From: Andrena cerasifolii
Taxonomy: Eukaryota > Arthropoda > Insecta > Hymenoptera > Andrenidae
Direction of reading: 5' to 3'
Length of the DNA: 64,000 nt
NCBI RefSeq assembly: GCF_050908995.1
Contig: NC_135121.1
Location: 11,346,001 to 11,410,000 of the forward strand
Shown here: in pieces, positions 1-11,594 of the stretch
Position numbering within the stretch: the first letter of the stretch is position 1
Layout: every line of letters starts with the position of its first letter
Translations under genes and position numbers: made by a program
Notes under the pieces: model-generated
The model's input: only the letters and a program-made list of their open reading frames with translations
Databases searched by the model: none
Told to the model about the DNA's origin: nothing

Positions 1-2330
1 AAGAGAGTGATTTTCTGGACGATTAATCTAACTGGCTGAACTAGTTGGAGGAAATTTCCCTCAGGTAGAAGAAGTTGGAACAAGGCTACGTCAATTTAGC
101 CTCCCCTGAACCCGTAGACAGCACATGCCTCGTCATCTCAGCCAACTTGTTTCGAACTTTTGACGTTAGCTGTTCGATTCAGCCGGACCTTGACGGCTGC
201 CGCCGTCGCTTGGACGGGGCTTTCGACGAATCTTAGGAAATTGGGTTGGCTCGGGACCGAGTTCCATCCGCTGCATCCCGATCCCTCGATCCTCCGAGCC
301 GTCCGACGCGGTGACTAACTGCTCGGCACCCGGCGCGGCGTTCCCGTGGCTCGAGACTGGATTAACGTCAAACCGAGCGAGCCAGACTCTATGCACTTTG
401 GATGGGTGCCTGCATTCAGATGCATTCGGATGCATATCGATGGAAATGTCGATCATCCTCGTCGTCTGGCTGGTTCCAAGTTCCCGTGCTCAGGCTTCAG
501 TGTTTCGCCATGACGTTCCTCCGACACGGCCGTACCATTCAATGGAAATACCAGAATTTCTCGCCTCGGGACAGTTCAAGTCCTCCGCGTTATCTACTCC
601 CGGAATTATCTTAGAGAGCGTCGCTTACTGCTCAAGAAAGTCCCGCGATATCGCGATGCTAATATCGTAATTGCGTTATCGGGCTTCCATCTTGCGATCG
701 CCCATTCGAAAAACGATTCGCGCGAGATCCAGATTGCGATGATTCGCTGGTAACTCGTTCCTCCGCTCGCGTGGATCCGCAGGGACACTCGGGGATCAAT
801 GGGACGCCGTTCAAGAAATCGAGGGAGAGCAACGCGATTACCGAACGCGGTCGTCTCGCTCGATTCTCCAGCGATATCAGCCACTGCGATAATAGTCGTC
901 GCTAATCCATCGATTATCGTTAGCGCGGCAATAACATTACCGGTTTGACAATAATTTGATACATCACCGCTGGCCTGTCCCAGCGGGGCTCGCGGGAGCT
1001 TCCGTTTCTACGGGCGCCATCCCCCTTAACCGCTAACAGACGCTCGACTCGATTGCCCGATATCGATCGTCGGCTGCATCAATATTACGCACAAACAGCC
1101 CGCACCGACTGTTACCGAATTTATCTGCCGATTAATAAAGCACTTAATCGCGCATGAAATTACCCGGTCGCGCGCCGCTCGCGATATTATTGCCGGAAAA
1201 TTGTGTCGCGAAATTGTGAAGCCGCATGGGAAAGAGAAAAAAATACGTCGGGGAAACCGCTCGGCGGGTCCTCGGCCGGTCGGGAGAGTAATGTCACGGC
1301 TCGATGGGTCTCAATGTGACGTTAACGCGACAGAACGTAACATTATGTAATTACATCGTCGCTCGATTTGGCGTTCGACCACAGCGCGCGCGCTCGCCCG
1401 CTCGTTCCAAAGGATAATTATTCCCGACGAGGGTGAAAAAGGGAACGGCCGAAATGTACGACGTCAGAGGATAATTTATTCGGAATTATCATTCCAGTGA
1501 GAATTGGGGAGGAATTTTCGCCGGCTGGAAAGAGGGATTGTTTCGGGGGTTGTAAAAGGGACTGCGATGTCTGACTATGTACATATCGGTTTCCCTTGGA
1601 CTCTGAGGTCGTTGAGTCACGTGCGCCACGGTGGTGTCTGCACCCAACGTCTAAGGGGCTGTGCAGGAAAATTGCACTCACGAGGAGCGCGTCAATTGCA
1701 GAAAACAACCATCAATAGTACCCGCGTGATGGATGGTTCGAATACGGTTGGTTTCTGATCCCCGTTTGTCCCTCGCGTCGCGCCGTTCCGCTCGTGGGGC
1801 TTCTTCGAGCGGAATGCGGCGTAATTTAATCGAAATCTGGGGCCAAGGTGGTCGTTTATCAAATCGACGCGGAGGAAATAGATCAGGGGCGACAGATGCT
1901 CGGTTTCCAGCGGAAACGGCCGCCTGAGCGGTTATAAACCCCGTCTCCCGATGCGCGCAGCGGCAGGAGTTACGGGAGGGTGTATCGCGTTATTTACCGC
2001 GACTTCTCTGCGTGCAAGAGATTTGCGATCTTCGTAAATCCAAGGGGAAACAACGCCGGAGGATGAGAACGCAGGTAGCCCGCGTCGATAAAAGTATCCA
2101 GACTCCCGAAAGACGAATGGAGGATCGATGGGACCGCGGGCGAAGCGGCGCAACGCCACGGTGTCATCTGTTTCGGTGGTTCGTGGGCGGAGAGGGAGGG
2201 CGGTTCGTCTTAAGGTCCTAAAGCTAGAAATAAGTGTGCTTCAGTGCATCGGTTACGCCGCAATTCCGCGTATCGACCGGAGACAATGGGGCTCGTGTCG
2301 GGAAGTCGCGCAGCGGGCCAAACGGTGATT
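1..2330. other. GC-rich non-coding DNA
   Basis: This stretch is rich in CpG and contains only short open frames without recognisable domains. I see no RNA gene, no long inverted repeat and no convincing exon. Patches such as 1080-1180 mix AT-rich homeodomain-like words with CpG-rich sequence, which fits intron or regulatory DNA, but nothing can be named. Confidence 0.5.
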
Positions 2331-2648
2331 CTAGCTAATAAAAAATCATACTCATCAGGGGCAGCTTCTTATGCCAACTTTTATCGGATCGTTGTAAAAG
2401 GGAGATTTCAATCTTCAAATTTATGGCGATTTGAATCACGAAATTATTTTTTTTACAACTTTTTGGTGTCATTTGAATTATGTTTTTTTTTTTTGACAGA
2501 AAAAGCATCTTCGAGGAAATTGAACTTAGGGGTGTTTGTAGTCATAGGAACTACGAAATTCCATGTAAATAATTTGTTTATTTATATCAGTAAGAAAAAC
2601 CGAACTAATATAACTTCAGATATCATACATTCAAAACATCATATAATG
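2331..2648. repeat. AT-rich island, probable transposon debris
   Basis: Base composition drops abruptly to AT-rich at about 2330 and continues into the Transib-like pseudogene. No clear terminal repeat or coding motif is visible in this part. It is probably the decayed remainder of the same element. Confidence 0.4.
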
Positions 2649-2914
2649 TTAATACACTTTTTGACCCCCACTTCCATCACAGCTCCATTTATATATTGAA
2701 TTAAGACCTCGGGATAAATTGCAAGCTGTTTGCTGTAGCAGGTCTTCTTGGGCCATTATAAGTCTTCTAGCCGGTCACCGAGTGCCTGCAGTCTTACCTC
2801 AGCTATTGTCTCCGAGTAAATAATGCTGTCTTTGTCAGGATAACAAGCTTCTTTCGCATTTTTTAAAGTATTGTAAGACGGATAAATATCGGTGTTTCGT
2901 GCTTTAGCTCCACC
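2649..2914 (-). pseudogene. Degenerate Transib-like transposase fragment
   Basis: Read on the minus strand from 2914, one frame gives a protein-like stretch containing NTDIYPSYNTLKNAKEACYP and ends in a stop at 2758-2756. A second frame, offset by one frameshift, continues with an AQEDLLQQ segment and the motif IYKWSCDGSGG, then stops at 2651-2649. From memory of the family, a YP(S/P)Y segment followed by a K-W-x-CDG motif is typical of Transib transposases. The CDG aspartate corresponds to the first catalytic acid of the DDE core, as in the CDG of RAG1. A full Transib transposase is several hundred residues, so only a small central part survives, with at least one frameshift and early stops. 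The fragment points away from the Transib-like terminus at 2964-2971, about 50 bp beyond its upstream edge, as expected for an internally deleted copy. Other possibility: another DDE transposase family. No function is expected. Confidence 0.6.
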
Positions 2915-2963
2915 ATTTCATTAACATTTTTCGGCCAAATGTCCCCTACTAACACTATTCCGA

Positions 2964-2976
2964 CCACTGTGCGGCG
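2964..2976 (-). mobile_element. Transib-like terminal end with CGGCG flank
   Basis: CCACTGTG at 2964-2971 is the reverse complement of CACAGTGG, the RSS-heptamer-like start of Transib terminal repeats. It is followed directly by CGGCG (2972-2976), which fits the CGNCG target duplications reported for Transib. The matching second end was not found further left, so the element is deleted or its other end has decayed. The transposase fragment next to it supports the assignment. Confidence 0.5.
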
Positions 2977-5015
2977 TTTCTCGTGCGTCCGTGGAACGAC
3001 GCGGTGGAGAGATAGAGCGATGAGTCGCGCATGACGGAGCACCTTGGGCGGACCAAGGAAGACGCGTATAATGCAGCTGCGAGAGGACACAGGGATTCGC
3101 GGAGTCGCGGAGGAGAATGGGGGAATTTTCTTCGTTGCGCATTATCATAGAGATGGCGGGAAAACTCTGCTGGGAAATAATAAAAAAGAATTAGAATGGG
3201 TGCCAAGTGCATTTCCATAATTCGATGACGGGAGGGAGGAGCGTGGCGCAATGGCTGGGTATTGCGCCTCTGCTGGCTGCGGATGTAACGATGAATAATG
3301 CTTCCGGATGCGAGCAGCGCGTCGTCCTCGTGAAACAGCGAATTGCACGGAATCGTTACTAGCTGCTCCTTCCTCTGACCCTGCGCGGACGATCTTCGGA
3401 TCGCCTCCGTGTTTGTCTCTGAACGAGATTAAAATGGGATGCTGCTGTGAGCCGCGGGTCCTGGCTGGCTGTATGCCTTCGCGAGGTAACGCCGTCCAAG
3501 TCAGTCAACCTCTGCTGTGTAAAAATATCCTTCTTATCCTCCCTTTATTATCCGTCGCCCATTACGACGCGGAACTCTTTTGCGCGAGCAAATGGCGGGA
3601 AAGAGAGTATCCGTGGTATATGGACGGTCGTTTGCACCTTAGTCATAAAATAGGTCAAGAGGAGGAAGGGGCGCAAGAGGACAAACAGGTGAAAATTCTT
3701 GAGAAATAGGAAGCGGCTCGAAGAAGGATAGGGCTGGTAGGAGAGTCGAGGAAATTAGATATCGAGGACAAAGTGATCCTCCGCATAGGTCGGATCCTTT
3801 CTTCGGTGTCGGAGGTCGATTGCTCCTCGGGTTTCCCTCCGCGGCTGGAGACCGCAACCGAACAGATAGCTGGAAGGTACGACGATCGATCCTCGTACGA
3901 TTCCTCACCGCAGTTCCACGGAATTGCGCCCAGACAAACGACGCGTGTACCTACCAGCCACCGATGCTCATCGCCGAACCACATGTCGTCGATCGAGCCA
4001 ACCTTATCGCGCCGAAAATGGAATCTTGTTAAATGTCCCCGCGTTTCTAACCACCTTCGAATTCCCCTTACAATTACTACCGGCAGATGCAAGTACGATT
4101 CGGGGCTAGAGAGAACGAGCACAGTAGCAATCAAGTGCGTAGATTGGCCACCGTAAATCGCATCCTCTTCGACTCCATTTGCCCTTTCTTCACGGCCCAT
4201 TGTGCTGCGAAAGAAAAGTATCGCGCAGGCCTACCTGCCTCCTCGAGGAAGCTTGAAAAGGATCGAGATGTTTATTCGCGATCAATAAGCGATCCCGCGG
4301 CAAAAGGGTTCCCCGGTCAAGGTTCCAGCCCTGTCGGCTGGGTATATCGGTTAGTCGACACACGGCTCGGCGCTTCGCCCCTCGAATATAATCGCCCAGC
4401 CGAATCTAGAGGATCTCTGACTCCCGGAGTAAATAGTGAAAGCTCGAAAGGCCGTGGGGCTGGCTGGTCGAGCTGCTCGGGCGGGGGAAGCGGGCCCCGT
4501 TAACCGAGAGACGGCCGACGAATATACGTGATCCGAATCGCCGGACGTAGGGGATGAAAGGAGTTTCTCTGATAAAATCGGCACGTTCCACGGCTGGAAC
4601 GAAGGAGCTCGAGGATCTCGCTAGCATCGGGCGGAGGGGCTCGCACTCCCGAGATTCGGAAACGCTGCTCTTCGGCCAGAGATGCTACGTTCAGATACGC
4701 GCCTGGGGAACGAAGAACCGGCCGAACACTCGTAGCCCGAGTTTCTGTTACGACTTTTCCTCCCCCGGGGAGAACATCTCTGATTCTCGCTCGGTGTCCG
4801 CGCATCCGGTCACGTAACCAATTATTCAATAAATAGAAAGCCGACCCGCCACGGTCATGGGCCGACCGCGAACCGCCTCCAATTATTTCAGACATAGGTA
4901 CCTTGCATTATGCACGACTAATTGCCGGGCCGGTCGATGAAATATCCGATTCGAGGGATCGTCAAAAACGGCGAGGGGATTTCAGAGGAGCAAATGTCTG
5001 GATATCCGTGTACCT
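2977..5015. other. GC-rich non-coding DNA
   Basis: The sequence returns to CpG-rich composition. Open frames are short and overlap on both strands, and none shows a known domain. No RNA gene or inverted repeat is seen. Confidence 0.45.
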
Positions 5016-5320
5016 AAAGCCGCGTATTCACCTGCGCATTCGCCCCGAATGTGCATTCGGCGCGCACCGATTTTTTGCTCGTTCGGAGCTCAGCGCGCGT
5101 TCGGCGCGCATTCGGCGCGCGTTCGGGGTTGAGTGAAATTTGCGGCGTCCATTTCATGGTATTGTTCGGACCCGAATGCGCGCTTTGATGGACCGCCAAC
5201 AAGCGGATCGGCCCGAATGCGCGCCGCGCCCCGAACACGCGCCGAACACCGGACGAGCAAAAAATCGGTGCGCGCCGAATGCACATTCGGGGCGAATGCA
5301 CAGGTGAATACGCGGCTTAA
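5016..5320. mobile_element. GC-rich foldback element with 66-bp arms
   Basis: The left arm (5017-5082) and right arm (5253-5318) are inverted copies that match at 65 of 66 positions. The single mismatch follows the CACCTG near the outer part. The palindrome continues imperfectly inward, through three tandem 11-bp units (CGCGCRTTCGG, 5094-5126) on the left. The right end closes on TTAA (5317-5320), while the left outer bases read TAAA. A TTAA-targeting element with one changed base is therefore possible but not certain. There is no coding capacity, so this would be a non-autonomous foldback or MITE. Unlike the other elements here it is as GC-rich as its surroundings. The near identity of the arms suggests recent insertion or ongoing arm correction. 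Confidence 0.8.
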
Positions 5321-6623
5321 GCTGTTTCACACGAGCGTCGCAAGGAAAGTCGTTCCAAAAGGGGAAGAGGAGGGTCCTCGGGAGATGCTAATCGAACCAG
5401 GGTACATCGGCAAGGATTCCCTTCGGGAGAAGCCCCGAGTCCCCTCTCTGTCCAGGAAGTAGCCGCGGCACGCCTATCGGGCCATGTAACCAGTCATTTA
5501 ATAGCTACTGCACGCGGAAGCGTATTATACACCGTTGTTGTGTATTATGCGAGAAGGACCGCGCAGGATACGCCGGCCCTTTAGCATTAAGAATGCCAGC
5601 ACGAGGAGCGTGTATGCGCGGGTAGACGAAGGGTGGACGATCGAACCAGGAAAGAGCAGGAGAAAAAGGAAAGCCGAGGGGAACGGGGCACTTTCTCGCG
5701 TACTCGCCAGGAAGTACGTACGCTACGCAGCCAGTGCTCGTTAAGCGCCGTCGAGTCCCATAACCTTCCCCCATAGATGTTCCATAAAGGGGCTCGCTGC
5801 TCCATCGGTTCCTTCGAGCTATTTGCCCATGGATCGCGTAAAAATCGTAACGAGCCACCTTCATTGCGGACCTTATTAACGTGCATGCTATCTGAACGCG
5901 CGTTACTCGTTACTTTGCCATTACGCGAAATACGTCATCGAGGATGCAGCTCGATCGCGATTAGAAGCAGCGCGCTTTGCAACTGCGTGGCGCGCGGTCC
6001 AGCTGTCGGTTTTTAAACGGGCTCCCGGCTCTCGCTGCTAAATATGGAGACGCGTCCCGCGCGGAATGCACCGAGATTCCTGGTACCGTGCCGTTGGAGC
6101 ACGCTGCGGTGTCGAGGCTCGCAAAAATGTCACGCCGGCATTCGGGAAGCGTTTTGCTACTGGGATTCGTCGGATGAATGGTGCGGGATTGATGGCGCGA
6201 TTCAGTGTGCTCCGATGGCGCTCTGGGGATTTGTTTAAATCTTCTGCGCATGCATTTGAAAAGCTCGGTCTTCGATAACAAATGGGTGCAAGGTAAAAGC
6301 TGTATCTCTTTTACTGTATGTACACCTTTCATCCAATCGAGAACAGTCTACGCAGCTGATTATCAGTGTCGTCACGACCGAGGGCTTGGAGAAGCGGATG
6401 GTTGACCGGATCAAAGGCGCCAGCCGTCGAAGACCGCTGGGCGTCAATTCTTTTGATGTTCACCGGCTGCGAACGGAAGCTTGGCATCGCGTCGACAACC
6501 GTGTCCCCCGAACGCGTTCGTAAAATAGTCGTTTCGTTCACTTCTCCTACGCAACGTAACACGATCGCGGCACGCGTCCACCGCCTCCTTTCGACGAATG
6601 GAGCGTCGAAGTCGACGTTTCTC
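5321..6623. other. GC-rich non-coding DNA
   Basis: CpG-rich sequence with only short overlapping open frames. No recognisable feature is seen. Confidence 0.45.
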
Positions 6624-6628
6624 GGCCG

Positions 6629-7296
6629 CACAGTGGGGAAATTTTGCGATTTTATGGCCAAAACTACAGAAATTAAATTTTTGAATTTTACAAATTTAAT
6701 ACAAATGTCAATTGAAGAACTATATCCATTTTCGTGGTCAAAACCTCAAAACTTATTTTTAATATATAAAATTTGACACTTTTACGTTCTAATATATGAG
6801 AAATTAAATTATCCGGAAAATAGTCCAACGTAAAATAGAAATGAAAATCATCACAGGAATTATGGGATTGATAACTATTTTATGTATTGAAAATTGATTC
6901 TTATATGAAAAGGTTATTTCTAAAATACTACTTTAAAAATTGTATAAATTGCGTATTAAAAACCGAAACATATTTATTTTGAGGGCAAAAACATATCTTA
7001 CGCACCACCAGGAATTGAATCCATGCCTTCAAATTATTTTCAGATCTTTAGATAACACAATACAAGTGTTCGAAGCAACTTGAAAATCTGGATTAATTCT
7101 TTGTGATCGGTCTAACTCCACATGAACATAAACATTTGCGAATCTATACGAGCTTTGTATTAAAACATTTAACAGTAAACTTGGTGGCATTTGATACTCA
7201 TATTGGTTCTTGAATTGACATTTGCATTTATTTTGTCGAAATCAAAAATTTATTTTTGTGGTTTTAGCCATAAAATCGCGACATTTCCCCACTGTG
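6629..7296. mobile_element. Transib-like MITE with 5-bp target duplication
   Basis: This 668-bp AT-rich element begins CACAGTGGGGAAAT and ends with its inverted copy ATTTCCCCACTGTG. The first seven bases of each end equal the RSS heptamer CACAGTG, which Transib termini are known to resemble. Both sides are flanked by the pentamer GGCCG (6624-6628 and 7297-7301), the 5-bp duplication length expected of Transib. The inverted arms extend about 105 bp inward with substitutions and small gaps. The interior has no transposase motif and no long open frame, so it would have depended on an enzyme made elsewhere. GGCCG is GC-rich but differs from the CGNCG consensus at its first base. Confidence 0.75.
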
Positions 7297-7301
7297 GGCC
7301 G

Positions 7302-8809
7302 GTGCGTGTCGCGTATCGGTTTCGCTCGCCAGCAAACGAATCGCGTTTCACGGCCTCCACTGCCTGCAGTAACGAGCCCTCGAGAGTTCCGCGTGAAAGA
7401 CCGAATAACGGGGCGCGAAATGTCAATAATTTACTCTTTTAATTAAATACGGTGCCTCGCTAAACAGCCTGCCTAATTATTCAATTAATAAACACCGCTC
7501 GGCAGGGTGCAGGGACTGTAGAGCGAAACTATCGCGCGAGATCGTTTCGAACGAAAAAACCGTGGAGGATGGTGTTTACGCGTTGGATTACGGGCAAACA
7601 AGGTGCCGGGGAGTCGGCACACGGGCGCACCCTCCGGGGCTAGAAAAATGCTGGGAAATATTTACCGAATCTCTTCCAACCGATGAAACGTCGAACGGCA
7701 CGGGCCCTCGTTTACACCGACGCGGTGCGGCGCGACTGCACTCGAGGACCGCGTCTATGCAGCCTCCCCGAACATGTTCGAGCGATTCGTGCGGACGATT
7801 CGCTCGGTGCCAGATTCGATTAGTCGGTGACAATGAGGGCTGATGATCCCGCGTCTCGACGCGAATTGTCCGGTCACAATGGACGCGACGTTAGTGCTCC
7901 GTGGTGGAGTTGGCGCGGCGAGGGTCGAATGGAAACGGAAGGGGGATGACGCTGGGCACGGCGAGGGCGGCTCGGCGAACCCCCGTAAAAATCCGCAGCA
8001 TATGTCCCTAGGCTCGAGGACGTCCCGGCCAGGCCCCCATGAAACCATTGTGGATCCACCTGATCTCCTGCACCGGCCATACGGTGCCTCCTATACATAG
8101 GAGCACTGTCTCTCTCCCTTTGTCGCGACAAATATGATCAGATACGCGCACATGTGCGTGCATTATGCGCACCTAGGCGTGCGTACACGGTGGACGAGTT
8201 CGATTTTCCAATTAACCGGCCAGCGCGACAATCGGGGAATCAATTGGGAGGGACCATGGGATTTTTTGCTTTCGTCAGTGGCCGCGATTAAAACGGGCAA
8301 AATAACCGACCGAGCGGTGGAGCGGGTATCGTTAAGTGGACGATTAAAAGCGGAATGCAATCGAACGAATCGGGCCATGATGACTTTTTATATATATTTG
8401 CACGAATGTACACAGAGAAATATATACATAGGGGTACGCACGGTGTGCATCGAACGAGCACGGCATTGCTGCACCGCGTATCTCGTCGGATTCCGATATG
8501 AAAGCGTTTGGAAAATATTGCCGCGGAGAGGGAAAAAATATTGAAACTGGCCAGCCTGTATCGTGCGAGACGCTTCTCTAACCGGGCAATTTTAATTGTC
8601 TGCATGTTGCCAGCGTTATGAGGAGACGCGATTTAGATTCGAGTAGAAGTCGCGGCCGAGTATGGGCACCGATGTGTGCGTGCACGGAAAGGGGAAACAG
8701 ATGTCGTTTCGCACATTAACATGCATGGCCGTGCCGGACCGATACCCCACTCGATCAATTGGCATAATTAATTGCTCGCTGCCGCGGCGCCAGGGGTCGC
8801 TTCCGAAAC
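7302..8809. other. GC-rich non-coding DNA
   Basis: CpG-rich sequence lies between two transposons. The only local feature I would name is a cluster of homeodomain-type words at 7437-7492. Open frames are short and without domains. Confidence 0.4.
7437..7492. promoter_or_regulatory. Candidate homeodomain site cluster
   Basis: Within 56 bases lie TTTTAATTAA, TAATTA (7474-7479) and AATTAATAAA (7483-7492), all containing the TAAT core bound by most homeodomain proteins. They sit inside CpG-rich DNA, where such words are less likely by chance. This is a motif observation only; no binding or enhancer activity can be claimed. Confidence 0.2.
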
Positions 8810-8817
8810 TGAACGAC

Positions 8818-9201
8818 TAGTGATCCTCTAGGTAGTGATCGGAAAATGTGTTCCGCGTTTTCTATTGGTCGACCCAATTGGGGTCTAAACCGGAAGTAGA
8901 GAGAGAAAGAAATTGTAAAAAAAGAAAGAGACAGAAATACTGATAGGAAGAGAGAGAGAGGGAGAGAGAGAGAGAGAGAGAGAAATACTGATAGAAAAAG
9001 ACAGAAATACTGACAGAAAGAGAGAGAGAGAGAAAGAGAAAGAGAGAGAGAGAAAAAGAGAAAGAGAGAGAGAGAGAAAGAGAAAGAGAGAGAGAAAAAA
9101 AATACTGATAAAAAGAGATAGATAAACGTTTAGATTATGTTATTTCCGGTTTTGCTCGAAAATGGCTGCGGTTGTACCGATCATCCCCTAGAGGATCACT
9201 A
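8818..9201. mobile_element. hAT-like MITE with GA-repeat core
   Basis: The 384-bp element begins TAGTGATCCTCTAGG and ends with the exact inverted copy; 22 of the outer 25 bases pair. A second inverted pair lies inside it: AAACCGGAAGTA (8887-8898) and TATTTCCGGTTT (9141-9152). The octamer TGAACGAC flanks both sides exactly (8810-8817 and 9202-9209). An 8-bp duplication with TAG-type ends is characteristic of hAT transposons. The core between the inner repeats is a GA-rich microsatellite. There is no coding capacity. The intact duplication and pairing ends make the boundaries firm, though the superfamily call rests on ends and duplication only. Confidence 0.8.
8898..9118. repeat. GA-rich microsatellite with AAATACTGATA units
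   Basis: About 220 bp of GAGA and GAAA tracts are interrupted by recurring AAATACTGATA-like words, at about 8935, 8984, 9005 and 9100. The spacing suggests duplication of a compound unit rather than simple slippage alone. The tract lies wholly inside the hAT-like MITE. GAGA tracts can bind GAGA-type factors in insects, but here composition alone explains the pattern. Confidence 0.85.
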
Positions 9202-9209
9202 TGAACGAC

Positions 9210-11137
9210 CGCCGATGCAACGAGCACGAGCCAGGCTAACCCGCTCGAGGGGACGCGATAAGGAACCTCTCGATACTTTTTACCAAAGCTGTGGCCTCGA
9301 CTGTCTTCGGCGCTCTGTACAATCAATTCACCTGCACTGATGCGCGAAATTTCCGACGATCGCGCGAGGAGTACCCCGGAAAGGATTGCAGCAAGTAAGA
9401 CAGCTTTTCCTTGGATCGACGAGGGGTCAATTCTGTCTTCGGCGACTAAAGCCGGCTACTAATCACCTCGTCCCGTCGATTTCCACCCTCGCGGAACTCG
9501 TTCCCTCGTTCATTTGCCTCTCGCGTTCCCGATTGTTCGATCCAACTTCGATTCCGAGAGAAGCTCCTCCTCGAGAAGTCAACGAAGCAATCACGGCTGC
9601 CTTTGAGAGACGCGATCGTCGCTGAAGTAGTTCGACAAAGAACCATTAAGGCTCGGCTTTAACGCAATCGAAGGGACCCGGCGCGGCAGCGTTTCCCCGA
9701 GGGCGGAGCGGAAACAGGTTGACGGTAAAAAAAAAGGACGAGACCCGACGGCAATTTGTAACCACGATGTGTCCCTGGAATACCAGCGCAGCCACGTCGT
9801 TCCGACGTCGTAAAGCGGAGCGTGCTTTCGACAGCTGGATCCTCGCTCGTCAGGGCGACTCTCCTCGGGAACATTACTCGCACATGCTATACGCTCCCCG
9901 CCACCTGCTCCTCCACTCCGCGGAAATCACGTTCAGCTCGATCATTTGAATAATTGATCGGCCATTCAAACTGGCCAGGACTACACGCTCATTGATTCCG
10001 CTTAATGTCCCCGCTCCGCTTGCGGCCGACCGTATCCAGGCAGCTCTCCTCCGGGTTGCTCGCGCGAGTGAGTCGCGACGCGAGGCGGGGGTGAGTTTAG
10101 GCGATGGCCCCGGGAAATATATTGGTAACGCGGATCCGAAGCCGTAGGAGGGGGCTACGGCTCCCGAGGAACGACCTCGTTATTAATACATTATCGTGGA
10201 ACTGCTGCCCGCTTCGCCCGTCCCGTTTCCTCCTCTTTTTAACCGGTACATATTTCACGGCCGCGAGGCTGCCCGTCCGCCGAGAAGACGAAAATAAAGG
10301 GAACAAAGCGGCGAGTTACGCTCTTATGAAATTTTTAACGAGCACGCCGCCACCGGGGGCGGCAAAGTTGGATTATAGGTAACGGAGCGAAGACAATGAT
10401 GAATGGAGGAGGAATCGATGAGCGGAATATTAATAGTAACGCGAGTCCGCATTGCAGTCGCTCGGAGGAAAGTTTCTCCAACGGATCGTGACAAAAGGAC
10501 GTCGGCGATCCCCAAGGCCTCCCATCTTTATTGTCGCTATTATGGCCGCGCGATTTTTAATCGAGTTCGTCGAATAGAATTGCTCGCGAGCTCGCGATCT
10601 CGTGCCGTCGATTCGTCCACTTTGCTTCCCTCCTCCGGAAACCGAGGACACCTTCTGCGGGAGTTTAAGCGATCACTTTCGTTTACATCACTCTGTACAT
10701 GCGATCCGCTCGTGGAAAGAGACGACAGCTTAGAATCAACGGAGTCGACTATAAATTATGCTCGTCCGCCGTGAATAGCGCTCGGTAATAGACAGAAGCG
10801 ATCCCGAAAACAGGGTAATTGGCCCAGATCCACGTCGAGGAGTCGCGACCTCGTTCCCATCGTTGGTCGGGCGAAAATACACGTATGTACGTGTGTACCT
10901 GCCGCTGCCGAGGGAAAGAACTTCCGGGAAATTACTTTGGATACGTCGAAGCTGCCGCGAAAGGTCGTCTTCCAGAAATACCTACTGGCCGAGAATCTTC
11001 TATGACCGATGCGTTACGACGTCGTTCCTTCGCTCGTGGATTATTCAATCCAGTCGGGACGTCATAGGCGCCGCATTCGTCACGGTTTATGACGCGCCAG
11101 ATCGATATAGCGCATAGCCGATTCAGGATTCAGTTCG
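9210..11137. other. GC-rich non-coding DNA
   Basis: CpG-rich sequence with short overlapping open frames on both strands. No domain, RNA gene or long inverted repeat is seen. Confidence 0.45.
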
Positions 11138-11148
11138 CGGCGCACAGT

Positions 11149-11590
11149 GGTACATGACATTTTTTCTTCAAATCACCCTACAGGTCGTAATTTTTCAGAA
11201 AACTTGACGATTCTTTTTTTTAATTCTTCGCAATTCAATTATCTATGGATCTGTCCGGCCGAAATTTTGAATTTCGTTGCTGATTTTTTTATATTTAGCG
11301 AATTATACAGCACTTTTCGAATATCAGTATCTGTGTTCCGAATTTAAAGTCAGATTTTCGAAATTGAAGGTGGTGAATCCAATATGTTGAAGCAAAATTT
11401 CAGAAAAACATCAGCAACGAAATTCAAAATTTCGGCCGGGAAGATCGATAGAGAATTTGATTGCGAAAAATTTAAAAATAGAATCGTCAAGTTTCCTGAA
11501 AAATTACAACCTGTAGGGTGATTGATTTGAACAAAAAATCCACAAAATGTACACATTTTCCGAGGGTTCAAACGGGCATACCATACCCCC
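11149..11590. mobile_element. Foldback element with one intact TTAA end
   Basis: Two inverted arms (about 11149-11291 and 11402-11560) pair over more than 110 bp; both contain a CACCCTACAGG word and the complement of TTTCGGCCG. The right side extends about 35 bp further and ends at TTAA (11591-11594); read inward, that end is TTAAGGGGGTATGGTATGCC. The left arm lacks this outer part and stops at GTACAT. It is preceded directly by CGGCG and CACAGTG (11138-11149). The right end resembles the other TTAAGG-headed elements in this window, which suggests piggyBac-type TTAA targeting. The left end is truncated or replaced. No open frame of note lies within. Confidence 0.7.
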
Positions 11591-11594
11591 TTAA

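Noticed and set aside
1733..1750. GGTTCGAATAC as a tRNA T-arm
   Set aside because: No matching A-box or cloverleaf could be built around it.
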